DNA of 64,000 nt from positions 37,192-101,191 of the forward strand of contig NZ_JAPDNT010000012.1 in assembly GCF_025989185.1 (NCBI RefSeq), written 5' to 3'. Below, piece after piece: positions 9,654 to 19,048 of this stretch; within the stretch, counting starts at the first letter, position 1, and each line of letters starts with the position of its first letter. Position numbers and translations under genes: made by a program. The DNA is from Limobrevibacterium gyesilva (GTDB lineage: Bacteria > Pseudomonadota > Alphaproteobacteria > Acetobacterales > Acetobacteraceae). The notes below the pieces were generated by a model. The model was not told where the DNA came from. It did no database searches and was given only the letters and a program-made list of their open reading frames with translations.

Positions 9654-10519
9654 GGCGTTGCGTCCGTCAGGGGTGCCACGTCTTCCAACCAGGCGGGATC
9701 GCGCTGCAGTTGCGGCAGCACGAGGCGCCGGTGGCCGAGTTCGGGCAATGCGGCGAGCAGGCCGCGGGTATAGGGATGCTGCGCCTCGGACAGATGCGCG
9801 GCCTTGCAGCTTTCGACGATCTGGCCGGCATACATCACCAGCACCCGGTCGCAGAACGAGGACACGAGATGCAGGTTGTGGCTTATCAGGATCAGCCCCA
9901 TGCCACGCTTGCGCACCTGTTCGTCCATGATGGCGAGGACCTGGTGCTGCACGGTGACGTCCAGCGCCGAGGTCGGCTCGTCGGCAATCAGCAGGTCGGG
10001 GCCGGCGATCAGCATCATCGCAATCATGATGCGCTGGCCCATCCCGCCGGAAACCTGGTGCGGATACTGGGTGTAGACGCGTTCGGGGTCGCGGATATGC
10101 ACGGCCTCCAGCATTTCCAGCGCGGCGGCGCGGGCCTGTTTCGCCGAGCTGCGGAAGTGGTGGCGGTGGGTTTCGGCGATCTGGCGGCCGACGGTCATCA
10201 CCGGGTCGAGCGAGTATTTCGGGTCCTGCAGCACCATGGCGATGCGCTTGCCGCGCAGCTTGCGGAAGCCACGCTCGTTCAGCGTACGCAAATCGGTGTC
10301 GCCCAGCCGCAGCAGGTCGGCCTCGACGCGGCCGGGTTCGGGCACCAGCCCCATGATGGCGCGCCCGGTGGTGGACTTGCCCGATCCGGACTCGCCGACA
10401 ATGCCCAGCCGCTCGCGCCCCAGCGTGAAGCTGACATTGCGGACGGCGCGGAAATCACCCTCGTCGCTGGGATAGACGACGCGCAGGTTGCGCACGGTCA
10501 GCAGCGGCGCGTCGCTCAT
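9650..10519 (-). CDS. Oligopeptide/dipeptide ABC transporter ATP-binding protein (DppD type)
   Basis: First ATPase of the peptide-type importer, 289 aa. Walker A GESGSGKSTTGRAI, Q-loop MVLQDPKYSLDP, signature SGGMGQRIMIAMML, Walker B LLIADEPTSALD and switch ISHN are visible. The frame is open far upstream, but the ATG at 10519 gives the N-terminus MSDAPLLTVRNLRV and overlaps the stop of the upstream permease by four bases (ATGA), so it is the coupled start. HPYTRGLLAALP near the C-terminus is the usual OppD/DppD element. Confidence 0.92.
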   Translation of the reverse strand: MSDAPLLTVRNLRVVYPSDEGDFRAVRNVSFTLGRERLGIVGESGSGKSTTGRAIMGLVPEPGRVEADLLRLGDTDLRTLNERGFRKLRGKRIAMVLQDPKYSLDPVMTVGRQIAETHRHHFRSSAKQARAAALEMLEAVHIRDPERVYTQYPHQVSGGMGQRIMIAMMLIAGPDLLIADEPTSALDVTVQHQVLAIMDEQVRKRGMGLILISHNLHLVSSFCDRVLVMYAGQIVESCKAAHLSEAQHPYTRGLLAALPELGHRRLVLPQLQRDPAWLEDVAPLTDATP

Positions 10520-11442
10520 CCGGCGCGCGAGTCCGACACGTCGCGCAGGCCGTCGCCCAGCAGGTTGAAGCCGACACTGGTGATGAAGATCGCCATGCCC
10601 GGGATGGTCGCGACCCACCACTGGTCCAGCAGCACCTGCCGGCCGGAGGACACCATGGCCCCCCATTCCGGCGCTGGCGGCTGGGCGCCGAGGCCGAGAA
10701 AGCCGAGGCCGGCGGCGGTGAGGATGATGCCGGCCATGTCCAGCGTGAGACGGATGATGACCGAGGGCAGGCAGAGCGGGACGATCTGGGTCAGCAGGAT
10801 GCGCAGATGCGACGCGCCCTGCAGCTCCGCGGCCTCGATGAACTCGGCGCGGCGGCGGGTGAGCGTCTCGGCGCGGGCCAGTCTTGCGTAGGGGGGCCAC
10901 GTCGTCAGGGCGATGGCGATGACGGCGTTCTCGATGCCCGGACCGAGTGCCGCGGCGAAGGCGAGTGCCAGCACGAGGCGCGGGAAGGCCAGGAAGATGT
11001 CGGTGATGCGCATCAGCACGGCATCGACCATGCCGCCGAAATAGCCGGCAGGCAGGCCGATGCCGAGGCCGACGGGCACGACGATCGCGGAGACCAGGGC
11101 GACGATGGTCAGCGTGATGCGCGAGCCGAAGACGACACGGGCGTAGATGTCGCGACCCAGTTCGTCGGTGCCGAACCAGTGCTGCCAGGAGGCGGGTTCG
11201 AGGCGCTGGGTCAGCACCTGCAGCGTCGCCGCCTCGCGGTCGGCGATCAGCGGCGCGAAGATGGCGATGCCGACCAGCAGCAGCACCACGCCGAACCCGG
11301 TCATGGCGAGACCATTGCGGCGGAAGCCCAGCCAGGCGCGGTACCAGCGCCCGAGCCGCGCCTGCCAGCGGCTGCCCGGCGCCTGATCCAGCAGCCAGCC
11401 GCGCCAGTGGCCGAGATCCGCGCGAAGGGTAACGTCGCTCAT
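10516..11442 (-). CDS. Oligopeptide/dipeptide ABC transporter permease (DppC type)
   Basis: Inner-membrane permease of 308 aa. After an N-terminal extension, helix one (GLAMTGFGVVLLLVGIAIF) is followed by the family landmark HWFGTDELGRDIYARVVFGS. The EAA-type loop IEAAELQGASHLRILLTQIVP docks the ATPase, and GFLGLGAQPPAPEWG is the usual C-terminal motif of DppC/OppC. The ATG at 11442 overlaps the stop of the DppB-type gene by four bases, and its own stop overlaps the next gene. It forms a heterodimer with the DppB-type permease. Confidence 0.93.
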   Translation of the reverse strand: MSDVTLRADLGHWRGWLLDQAPGSRWQARLGRWYRAWLGFRRNGLAMTGFGVVLLLVGIAIFAPLIADREAATLQVLTQRLEPASWQHWFGTDELGRDIYARVVFGSRITLTIVALVSAIVVPVGLGIGLPAGYFGGMVDAVLMRITDIFLAFPRLVLALAFAAALGPGIENAVIAIALTTWPPYARLARAETLTRRRAEFIEAAELQGASHLRILLTQIVPLCLPSVIIRLTLDMAGIILTAAGLGFLGLGAQPPAPEWGAMVSSGRQVLLDQWWVATIPGMAIFITSVGFNLLGDGLRDVSDSRAG

Positions 11443-12512
11443 GACGACTCCCGCGCGCGCGGGTCGACCAGCGGGTAGAGCAGGTCCGACAGCATGTTGA
11501 GGCCGATATAGACGACGCCCACCAGCATGGTGCCGCCGAGCACGGCGTTCAGGTCGGCGTTGAACAGCGAGTTCTTCATGTACAGTCCCAGGCCGGGCCA
11601 GGCGAAAACGGTTTCGGTGAGCACGGCGCCTTCCAGCAGGCTGCCGAAGGTCAGCGCGATCACCGTGATCAGCTGGACCCACGCATTGCCGAGCGCGTGC
11701 ACCCAGACCACGCGGAAGGGCGAAAGTCCCTTGGCCAAGGCTGCCAGCACGTATTCCTGGCGCAACTGGCTGAGCATGAAGCTGCGCGTCATGCGCGCGA
11801 CATAGGCGAGCGACAGGTAACCGAGGATCGACGCCGGCAGCACCAGATGGCTGAGAGCGTTGACGAACACGTCATGCTCGCCGGCGATCAGGCTGTCCAC
11901 GACGATCAGGCCGGTGACGGTGGGCACGATGTCGTCGAAGCCGACATCGAGGCGCCCCGGCCCCTCGACCCAGCCGAGCTTGGCGTAGAAGGCGAGCAGG
12001 CCGACGAGACCCAGCCAGAACACCGGCATCGAGTAGCCCAGCAGCGAGCCGAAGCGGATGACCTGATCCTGCCAGCGGCCGCGATGGGTCGCGGCGATCA
12101 CGCCGATGGGAACACCGAAAATCACGCCGATGATGAGGGCGAGCAGCGACAGCTCGAGCGTCGCGGGAAACACATGCAGCAGGTCGGCCAGGACTGGCTG
12201 CGAGGTGATGACGGAATTGCCGAAATCGCCATGCAGCACCTTCATGAGATAGCGCCAGTACTGCACTGGGAGCGGCAGGTCGAGGCCGATCTCGGCGCGG
12301 ACCCGGGCATAGACATCGGGCGGCGCCTTGTCGCCGACGATGGCCAGCACGGGATCGATCGGGATCACGCGGCCGATCACGAAGGTGACACAGGTCAGGC
12401 CGAGGAAGGTCAGCAGGACGGAGAACAGCACCTTCAGCACGCGATGGACGGGCCCGGCGATCTGCCGGACCCATCCATGCGCCGAAGGCGTCGCAAGCGC
12501 CGCGACGTTCAT
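11439..12512 (-). CDS. Oligopeptide/dipeptide ABC transporter permease (DppB type)
   Basis: Inner-membrane permease of 357 aa. The first helix is followed by IPIDPVLAIVGDKAPPDVYARV, the periplasmic loop of DppB/OppB-like proteins. YSMPVFWLGLVGL and an EAA-type loop (YVLAALAKGLSPFRVVWVHAL) follow, and the C-terminus carries VFAWPGLGLY. It is slightly longer at the N-terminus than usual. It follows the binding protein gene after nine bases and overlaps the DppC-type gene by four. Confidence 0.93.
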   Translation of the reverse strand: MNVAALATPSAHGWVRQIAGPVHRVLKVLFSVLLTFLGLTCVTFVIGRVIPIDPVLAIVGDKAPPDVYARVRAEIGLDLPLPVQYWRYLMKVLHGDFGNSVITSQPVLADLLHVFPATLELSLLALIIGVIFGVPIGVIAATHRGRWQDQVIRFGSLLGYSMPVFWLGLVGLLAFYAKLGWVEGPGRLDVGFDDIVPTVTGLIVVDSLIAGEHDVFVNALSHLVLPASILGYLSLAYVARMTRSFMLSQLRQEYVLAALAKGLSPFRVVWVHALGNAWVQLITVIALTFGSLLEGAVLTETVFAWPGLGLYMKNSLFNADLNAVLGGTMLVGVVYIGLNMLSDLLYPLVDPRARESS

Positions 12513-12521
12513 GCGCGGCCG

Positions 12522-14114
12522 TTACTTCTTGATCGTGCGATAGAAGTTCAGGTCTTCGGTGATGCCGCCCTTGAACCCCTTCACGTTGGCGCGAGACGCA
12601 ACCTCGGCCGTGTTCTGGAACATGATGATGAACGGCCCTTCGTCCGTCACCTTGCGCTGCAGGTCGGCATACATCGCCGCGCGCTTCTTGGTGTCCAGCT
12701 CCTTCGCCGCCGCCAGCATGTCCTTGGTGACATCGGGGATATACCAGTGGTTGCGCCAGGCCAGCGGCCGGACCTTCGGTGTGTCGGAGTTGTCGTCGTT
12801 ATGCGCGAAGGTGTCGGCGTTGGTGTGCGGGTCGAAGTAGTCCGGCCCCCAGCTGATCAGCAGCAGCTGATGCTTGCGCGCCCGGTAGACGCCGATGACC
12901 TGCTTCAGCTCGGACGGCACGATGTTGAGCTTGATGCCGGCCTGGCCCATCGTCTGCTGCATCGACTGGGCGATCTCGGTGAACGGCGAGGTGTTCGGCG
13001 CGTCGAACTTGAGCTCGAAGCCGTTGGGATAGCCGGCCTCGGCCAGCAGCGCCTTCGCCTTGGCCACGTCCAGCTTGTAGGGGTTGTAGGCGATGGCGCT
13101 GAAGAAGCCGAGCGGCAGGAAGCTCTCCTGCACGATGAAGCGACCCTTCAGGAACGAGTTCACCATGCCGTTGTAGTCGACGAGGTATTTCATCGCCTCG
13201 CGAACCTTCGGGTTCTTGAGGTGCTCGTCGGCTGTGTTCATGGCCGCGTACCAGGTGTTGGCACCCGGGAACTGCTCGATGCGGATGGCCTTGTTCTCGG
13301 CCAGCGGGGCGAGCTGGTCGGGCGACAGGTCGCGGGCGATGTCGATGTCACCCTTCTCCAGCAGCAAGCGCTGCGACGCCGGCTCCGGCACGTGGCGGAC
13401 CACCACGCGCTTCATGGCGGGCGCGCCGAGACGGAACGTGGGATTGGCTTCGAGCGTGACCGACTCGTTCGGCTTCCAGGCGACCAACCTGTAGGCGCCG
13501 GACGCGGCGGAGTGCGATTTCAGCCAGGCGTTGCCGAGGTCGCCGTTGACCTCGTTGGCCATCGCCACCTTCTTCTCGACCACCGAGGCGACGATCGAGG
13601 TCATGAGGTTCAGCACCAGCGACGGCGCGAAATCCTCGGTGATGGTGACTTGCAAGGCGTTCGGGCCGGTGGCCTTCACCAGGTCCTTCACGTTGTCCTT
13701 GGTCCAGCCGAGCTGGGTGAACAGGAAGGCCGGCGTCTTGTTCATGAGCACGACGCGCTGCAGCGAGAACGCGACGTCTTCGGCGGTGACGGGGGCGCCG
13801 CTCTGGAACTTCAGGTTGGGACGGAGCTTGAAGTTGTAGACCTTGCCGTCCGGGCTGATGGTCCAGCTTTCGGCCACGCCGCCGACCAGCTTGGTGACGT
13901 CCTCGGCCTCGTAGCGCAGCAGGCGGTCGTAGATGTTGGTCGCGATCTCGATCCCGCTGAGCTCATAGGCCTCGCCGGGATCAAGCGTGAGGATGTCGTC
14001 GATCTGCTTGGCGATGACCACGGTGTCGGCGGGCGTTGCCGCATGCGCGACCGGGCTCGCGAACGCCAAGGGAAGCGCCACCGCGAGGGTGGCGAACGAC
14101 AGTCGTTTAGACAT
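12522..14114 (-). CDS. Peptide-type ABC transporter substrate-binding protein (DppA/SBP_bac_5)
   Basis: Periplasmic binding protein of 530 aa, the first gene of the minus-strand importer operon. It begins with a Sec signal peptide (MSKRLSFATLAVALPLAFA, cleavage near AHAA). The mature part contains LTLDPGEAYELSG, NIYDRLLRYE and WTISPDGKVYNFKLRPNLKF, all typical of family-5 binding proteins. The ATG at 14114 follows GGGAGA at good spacing. Ligands of this family include peptides, nickel, opines and sugars, so a peptide ligand is only the default guess. Confidence 0.92.
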   Translation of the reverse strand: MSKRLSFATLAVALPLAFASPVAHAATPADTVVIAKQIDDILTLDPGEAYELSGIEIATNIYDRLLRYEAEDVTKLVGGVAESWTISPDGKVYNFKLRPNLKFQSGAPVTAEDVAFSLQRVVLMNKTPAFLFTQLGWTKDNVKDLVKATGPNALQVTITEDFAPSLVLNLMTSIVASVVEKKVAMANEVNGDLGNAWLKSHSAASGAYRLVAWKPNESVTLEANPTFRLGAPAMKRVVVRHVPEPASQRLLLEKGDIDIARDLSPDQLAPLAENKAIRIEQFPGANTWYAAMNTADEHLKNPKVREAMKYLVDYNGMVNSFLKGRFIVQESFLPLGFFSAIAYNPYKLDVAKAKALLAEAGYPNGFELKFDAPNTSPFTEIAQSMQQTMGQAGIKLNIVPSELKQVIGVYRARKHQLLLISWGPDYFDPHTNADTFAHNDDNSDTPKVRPLAWRNHWYIPDVTKDMLAAAKELDTKKRAAMYADLQRKVTDEGPFIIMFQNTAEVASRANVKGFKGGITEDLNFYRTIKK

Positions 14115-14319
14115 GCCAAATCTCCCTGCTTCTTCTTGGGGAACGATTAGGCCCAACGTCGGGCGTGAACGCAACTGCCAATCGAAGGGGCGCCCGAATG
14201 GATCGCGCAGCCCCCGCGACAGACACTGCCGCCGCCCCGATTGCTCTCCAGTTGCGCTATTCGATGCCAATACGTATCTAACAGCTGCCGCAAGGTGGCC
14301 ATGGCGGGCGGGTATACTG

Positions 14320-14451
14320 TCACGGCGCGGCTGGCAGTCCCTCGATCACGTCGTAGAGCGGCTGCTGGCTGACGGTGATCAGCCCGGTCTGCGAGGTGTC
14401 GAGATCGGAGACCAGCGTGATCACGCCGGCCAGCCGGAGACCTGCAGCCAT
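14320..14451 (-). CDS. Small hypothetical ORF, 43 aa
   Basis: A short minus-strand frame beginning MAAGLRLAGVITLVSD and ending DVIEGLPAAP. Its composition looks more like protein than the neighbouring noise frames. It lies in the 391-base gap 14115-14505 between the lactonase gene and dppA. No family is recognised and no strong ribosome site is seen. It could be a remnant or a true small protein. The rest of the gap, about 14115-14300, would hold the dppA promoter; I see nothing else there. Confidence 0.3.
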   Translation of the reverse strand: MAAGLRLAGVITLVSDLDTSQTGLITVSQQPLYDVIEGLPAAP

Positions 14452-14505
14452 GCGAGTTGCATCGACACCTCCACTCCGACCGCTGGACCGCTCGGGCAAG
14501 GTCGG

Positions 14506-15552
14506 TCAGGCGAGCCTGATGATTTCGATCCAGTTGGGCTGCCCGCCGACACGCTGCGCACCGACGCGCTCCAGCGCGCCGGTGGCGCCGTCGATTGCGT
14601 AGATGCCGACCCGGCCGGACGCGAGGCCGGCACACAACAGGAAGCGGCCGGCGGGATCGATCGCGAAGCCGCGGGGCGTGGGCTCGCTGGCCACACGGGT
14701 GGCCAGGGACAGCAGCCCGGTCGCGGGATCGACCCGGAAGCCCGCAAGCGTGTTCGTCGTGCGGTCGCTGCCGTACAGGAAGCGGCCGTCGGGCGTGAGG
14801 TGGATGTCCGCCGCCGCGACCCGGCCGGTGACGCCGGGCGGCAGCATGCTGATCGACTGCAGCTCGGTCAGCGCGCCGGTTTCGGCGTCGCGGGCATAGG
14901 TGTTGATGCTGCCGTCCAACTCGTTGATCACGTACAGCAGCGCGCCGCCGCGGGCGAAGACGAAATGGCGCGGGCCGGCGTCGGGGCGGGTGGCTGCGAC
15001 GGGACGCGGCGTTGTGTCCATGCGGCCGGTCGCGGCGTCGAAGGACTGGGCGAGCACCACGTCCCCGCCCAGGCAGGCGGCATAGACGAAGCGGTTGGCG
15101 GGATCGGGCCGCACGCTGTGCGCCTTGGGCGGGGTCGCCAGGACCTGCGTGGCATCGCGCGCCACGCCGTCGGCGTCGATGGCGTTCACGGCCAGTTTCG
15201 AGCCGCCATAGGAGGCGCTGAACAAGTGGCGGCCGGTGGCGTCGGTGGCCAGGTAGGCCATGCTGTCGGGAAGTGCCGCGCTGCCGAGATGGCGTAGCAG
15301 GCCGCTCACGGGGTCGATCGCGTAGCTGGAGACCGGAAACGGCGGGCTGCGCAGGGCGGCGTAGAGGAAGCGGCGATCCGCACTGAGCGCCAGCGGCAGG
15401 CTGCCGGGCGACGGCTCGTTCGTGCCGGGGACCGGCGTGCGGGCCAGTTCGCGCAAGGCGCCGGTGCCGGGGTCGAGCATCAGGACCGCGATCTCCCTGT
15501 CCTCGGCGCAGGCGACATAGACGATCGTCGGCGCGGTTCCGGCTGAGGGCAT
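14506..15552 (-). CDS. Lactonase-family beta-propeller protein (Pgl/YbhE-like)
   Basis: Protein of 348 aa with repeated propeller-blade motifs: LALSADRRFLYAAL, LATDATGRHLFSASYGG, RPDPANRFVYAACLGGD, HLTPDGRFLYGSDR and AIDPAGRFLLCAGL. This is the seven-bladed fold of 6-phosphogluconolactonase (YbhE type) and carboxy-cis,cis-muconate cyclase relatives, which open sugar or muconate lactones. No signal peptide is visible. Closeness to the enolase-superfamily gene (17840-19048) fits acid-sugar or lactone metabolism, but the two are on opposite strands and separated, so a shared pathway is inference. Confidence 0.82.
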   Translation of the reverse strand: MPSAGTAPTIVYVACAEDREIAVLMLDPGTGALRELARTPVPGTNEPSPGSLPLALSADRRFLYAALRSPPFPVSSYAIDPVSGLLRHLGSAALPDSMAYLATDATGRHLFSASYGGSKLAVNAIDADGVARDATQVLATPPKAHSVRPDPANRFVYAACLGGDVVLAQSFDAATGRMDTTPRPVAATRPDAGPRHFVFARGGALLYVINELDGSINTYARDAETGALTELQSISMLPPGVTGRVAAADIHLTPDGRFLYGSDRTTNTLAGFRVDPATGLLSLATRVASEPTPRGFAIDPAGRFLLCAGLASGRVGIYAIDGATGALERVGAQRVGGQPNWIEIIRLA

Positions 15553-15712
15553 GGCGTTTCCTTCCGTCGCTTGGCGGCGCAGCGTTGCCGGCGACTATGG
15601 CAAGGACCGGCGCCGCAGGCGATGCCGCCACGCGCGCGGCTTCACGTCGCCGGGCGATTGACGGCGGGCGGGGCCGCGTGGTCCGGTACGGCCGAGTCTG
15701 AAGGAGGCCGGA

Positions 15713-17806
15713 ATGGGCAATATCAACGCGTGTGTGGACCTGCAGCGTGACGGTGACGTGGCCGTCATCGTCATGGACAACCCGCCGGTCAATGCACTGG
15801 GGTTCGCCCTGCGCGACGGGCTGATGCAGGCCTTCGCCCGCGCCCGGGACGATGCGGGGGTGCGCCTGGTGGTGCTGACCGGCACCGAGCGCGCCTTCTC
15901 CGGCGGCGCCGACATCACCGAGTTCGGCAAGCCGCCGCGCGAGCCCAACCTGCGCCAGGTCATCACCGCCATCGAGGACTTGCCGAAGCCGGTGGTCGCG
16001 GCCATCCAGGGCGTGGCGTTGGGCGGCGGGCTGGAACTGGCGTTGGGCTGCCATTACCGGGTCGCCGCACCCAAGGCGCGGCTGGGCCTGCCGGAGATCA
16101 AGCTCGGCCTGCTGCCCGGCGCGGGCGGAACGCAGCGGCTGCCGCGGCTGATCGGGATCGAAAAGGCGCTGGAGATCATCGTCACCGGCGACCCGGTGCC
16201 GGCCCCGGCCGCGCTGGCGCTGGGCATGGTCGAGGCCATGCTGGACGGCCCCTTCCCCGCCGCCGCCGTCGCCTGGGCGCGGCAGAACGCCACCGCGCCG
16301 CGCCGGCTGCGGGAGCGGACGGACAAGCTTGAGCCCGCGCGGGCCGATGCCGGGCTGATCGACCGGGTCGCGGCGCCGCTGCTGAAGCGCGCCCGGGCCC
16401 AGCAGGCGGCACGCGCCTGCGCCGAGGCGGTACGGGCCGCGGCGGAGAAGAGCTTCGACGAGGGCGCGGCGCTGGAGCGGCAGTTCTTCATGGAACTGGT
16501 CAAGAGCGACGAATCGAAGGCGCTGCGGCACGTGTTCTTCTCCGAGCGCGAAGCCCAGAAGGTGCCGAACCTTCCGGCCGGCGTGGAGCCGCGCAAGGTG
16601 CTGCGCGCGGCCGTGATCGGCGCCGGGACGATGGGCGGCGGCATTTCCATGTGCTTCGCCAATGCCGGCATTCCCGTCACCGTGATCGAGACCAGCCAGG
16701 AAGCGCTGGACCGGGGCCTCGGCCGGGTCGAAGGGAACTACAACACCTCCGTGAAGCGCGGCAGCATCACGGCCGACGAGGCGGCGCGGCGGCGCGCGCT
16801 GCTGGAAGGCAAGCTCGACTTCGCCGCCATCGCCGACGCGGACATCGTGATCGAGGCGGTGTTCGAGGAGATGGAGCTGAAGAAGCAGATCTTCCGCGAG
16901 CTCGACCGCCACGCGAAACCGGGCGCCGTGATCGCGAGCAACACCTCGTATCTCGACATCAACGAGATGGCGGCGGTCACATCGCGGCCCGGCGACGTGC
17001 TGGGGATGCATTTCTTCAGCCCCGCCAACGTAATGCGCCTGTTGGAGGTGGTGCGGGGAGCGAAGACCTCGCCGGAGGCGCTGGCGACGGCGGTCGCGGT
17101 CGGCCGGGCCATCGGCAAGGTGCCCGTGGTGGTCGGTGTGTGCGACGGGTTCGTCGGCAACCGCATGCTGGCGCGCCGGGGCGCGCAGGGCGAGCGGCTG
17201 TTGCTGGAAGGCGCTTTGCCGCAGGAAGTGGACCGTGCGCTGACCGATTTCGGCTTCCGCATGGGCCCGTTCGCCATGGGCGACCTCGCCGGCCTCGATA
17301 TCGGCTGGCGCCTGCGCCAGGCACGCGGCACCCGCGCGATCGTGGCCGACGCGCTGGTGGAGGCGGGGCGCCTGGGGCAGAAGACCGGCAAGGGCTACTA
17401 CGCCTACGGTGCGGACGGCCGCACGCCGACGCCGGACCCCGAGGTGGAGAAGCTGATTACCGACGCCTCCGCCAGCCTGCAGATCCAGCGGCGGGCGATC
17501 TCGCAGCAGGAGATCCTGGAGCGGCTGCTGTTCCCGATGATCAATGAGGGCGCGCGCATCCTGGAGGAAGGGATCGCGGCGCGCGCCGGCGACATCGATG
17601 TGATCTGGCTGCACGGCTACAACTGGCCGGCCTATCGCGGCGGACCGATGTTCTATGCCGGACTCGTGGGGCTGCCCTATGTCGCCTCCCGGCTGGAGGC
17701 GTTCGCCGATGCCAGCGGGGATGCGAGCCTGCGGCCGGCGCCGTTGCTGGCGCGGCTGGCGGCGTCCGGCGAAGGGTTCGGCTCGGTCGGGACGGCGCGC
17801 GGGTGA
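15713..17806 (+). CDS. Bifunctional enoyl-CoA hydratase / 3-hydroxyacyl-CoA dehydrogenase (FadJ-like)
   Basis: Multifunctional beta-oxidation enzyme of 697 aa, the usual length of FadJ/FadB. The crotonase domain (about 1-190) has FSGGADITEF for the oxyanion hole and the catalytic stretch PEIKLGLLPGAGGTQRLPR. The dehydrogenase domain starts near 300 with the NAD site GAGTMGGGI and has NTSYL and the catalytic His in MHFFSPANVM near 432. The C-terminal helical domain has VGVCDGFVGNRM. Together these hydrate 2-enoyl-CoA and oxidise the 3-hydroxyacyl-CoA. The start follows a strong AAGGAGG site. No thiolase or acyl-CoA dehydrogenase is adjacent, so the partner genes must lie elsewhere. Confidence 0.93.
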   Translation: MGNINACVDLQRDGDVAVIVMDNPPVNALGFALRDGLMQAFARARDDAGVRLVVLTGTERAFSGGADITEFGKPPREPNLRQVITAIEDLPKPVVAAIQGVALGGGLELALGCHYRVAAPKARLGLPEIKLGLLPGAGGTQRLPRLIGIEKALEIIVTGDPVPAPAALALGMVEAMLDGPFPAAAVAWARQNATAPRRLRERTDKLEPARADAGLIDRVAAPLLKRARAQQAARACAEAVRAAAEKSFDEGAALERQFFMELVKSDESKALRHVFFSEREAQKVPNLPAGVEPRKVLRAAVIGAGTMGGGISMCFANAGIPVTVIETSQEALDRGLGRVEGNYNTSVKRGSITADEAARRRALLEGKLDFAAIADADIVIEAVFEEMELKKQIFRELDRHAKPGAVIASNTSYLDINEMAAVTSRPGDVLGMHFFSPANVMRLLEVVRGAKTSPEALATAVAVGRAIGKVPVVVGVCDGFVGNRMLARRGAQGERLLLEGALPQEVDRALTDFGFRMGPFAMGDLAGLDIGWRLRQARGTRAIVADALVEAGRLGQKTGKGYYAYGADGRTPTPDPEVEKLITDASASLQIQRRAISQQEILERLLFPMINEGARILEEGIAARAGDIDVIWLHGYNWPAYRGGPMFYAGLVGLPYVASRLEAFADASGDASLRPAPLLARLAASGEGFGSVGTARG

Positions 17807-17839
17807 CCTGACGCCGCGGCGCCTTGTGGGGGGAAGCCG

Positions 17840-19048
17840 ATGAAGATCACCGATGTCGAGACCATTCGCCTGGGCGAGTTCCCGAACCTGATCTGGGTCC
17901 GGGTGCGCACCGACGAAGGTCTGGTCGGACTGGGCGAGACCTTCATGGGCGCCGCGGCGGTGGAGGCGTATATCCACGAAACCGCGGCGCCGAAGCTGAT
18001 CGGCAAGAACCCCCTGCAGATCGAGGCCCGGCAGGCCGACCTGCGCAACTATCTCGGCTGGCGGTCGGCCGGGGTGGAGACGCGGGGGAACTCGGCGATC
18101 GACATTGCGCTATGGGACATCTTCGCCAAGGCGGCGGGGATGCCGCTCTGCGATGCGCTGGGCGGGCGGTCGCGCGATTCGATCCGCACCTACAACACCT
18201 GCGCCGGCTACAAATACATTCGCGACGCACGGGCGCAGGCGGTGTCGAACTGGCATATCGGCGCGCAGGGTGGGCCGTACGAAGACCTCGACGGCTTCCT
18301 GCACCGCGCCGACGAGCTGGCCCTGTCGCTGCTGGACCAGGGCATCACGGGCATGAAGATCTGGCCGTTCGACATCGCGGCCGAGCGCAGCGGCGGCTAC
18401 GACATCTCGCCGCAGGAGCTGACGGTCGCGCTGGAGCCGTTCGCGAAGATCCGCGGCGCCGTGGGCGATCGCATGGACATCATGGTGGAGTTCCACTCGC
18501 TGTGGAGCCTGCCGATGGCCTGCAAGCTGGCGGAGCGGCTGGCCGAGTTCGGCACCTACTGGCACGAGGACCCGTTCAGGCTCGACAACATCGCCGACCT
18601 CGCCGAATACCGCCGGCACTCGAAGGCCTGGGTGTGCGCGTCGGAAACGCTGTCCTACACCCATGCGTTCCGGGAGTACCTGGCGACCGGCGCGGCGGGC
18701 GTGGTGATGCTGGACCTGTCGTGGTGCGGCGGGCTGTCGGAGGCGCGCAAGATCGCGGGGATGGCGGAGGCCTGGCATACGCCGGTGGCGCCGCACGACT
18801 GCACCGGCCCGGTCGTCTACATGGCGTCCTGCCATTTCTCGCTGTTCGCGCAGAACGCGCTGATCCAGGAGAGCGTGCGGGCGTTCTATACCGGCTGGTA
18901 CAAGGAACTCGTGACTGCCTTGCCGACGATGTCGGGCGGCATGGTCACGGTCGATCTCACCCGGCCGGGCCTGGGCACCGAACTGCTGCTCGGGATCGAC
19001 CGCAGGGAAGACGCGGTCGTCCGGGCGACAAGGTCGAACGGGATCTAG
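17840..19048 (+). CDS. Mandelate racemase/muconate lactonizing enzyme-family protein (enolase superfamily)
   Basis: Enzyme of 402 aa with the capping domain (MKITDVETIRLG..., about 1-125) and TIM barrel of the enolase superfamily, which remove a proton next to a carboxylate in acid sugars or similar substrates. Metal ligands appear as Glu in VEFHS (about 216), Glu in HEDP (about 241) and Glu in ASETLS (about 266). A His in PHDCTGP (about 317) is a likely acid/base. The second-strand motif reads MKIW, so the usual K-x-K or K-x-H is K-x-W, which makes subgroup assignment uncertain. It starts 33 bases after the FadJ-like gene behind GGGGGAAG. Confidence 0.85.
   Translation: MKITDVETIRLGEFPNLIWVRVRTDEGLVGLGETFMGAAAVEAYIHETAAPKLIGKNPLQIEARQADLRNYLGWRSAGVETRGNSAIDIALWDIFAKAAGMPLCDALGGRSRDSIRTYNTCAGYKYIRDARAQAVSNWHIGAQGGPYEDLDGFLHRADELALSLLDQGITGMKIWPFDIAAERSGGYDISPQELTVALEPFAKIRGAVGDRMDIMVEFHSLWSLPMACKLAERLAEFGTYWHEDPFRLDNIADLAEYRRHSKAWVCASETLSYTHAFREYLATGAAGVVMLDLSWCGGLSEARKIAGMAEAWHTPVAPHDCTGPVVYMASCHFSLFAQNALIQESVRAFYTGWYKELVTALPTMSGGMVTVDLTRPGLGTELLLGIDRREDAVVRATRSNGI

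Noticed and set aside
14147..17977. 1276-codon open frame antisense to the FadJ-like gene
   Set aside because: Same reason: low-complexity shadow frame over a well-supported enzyme gene.
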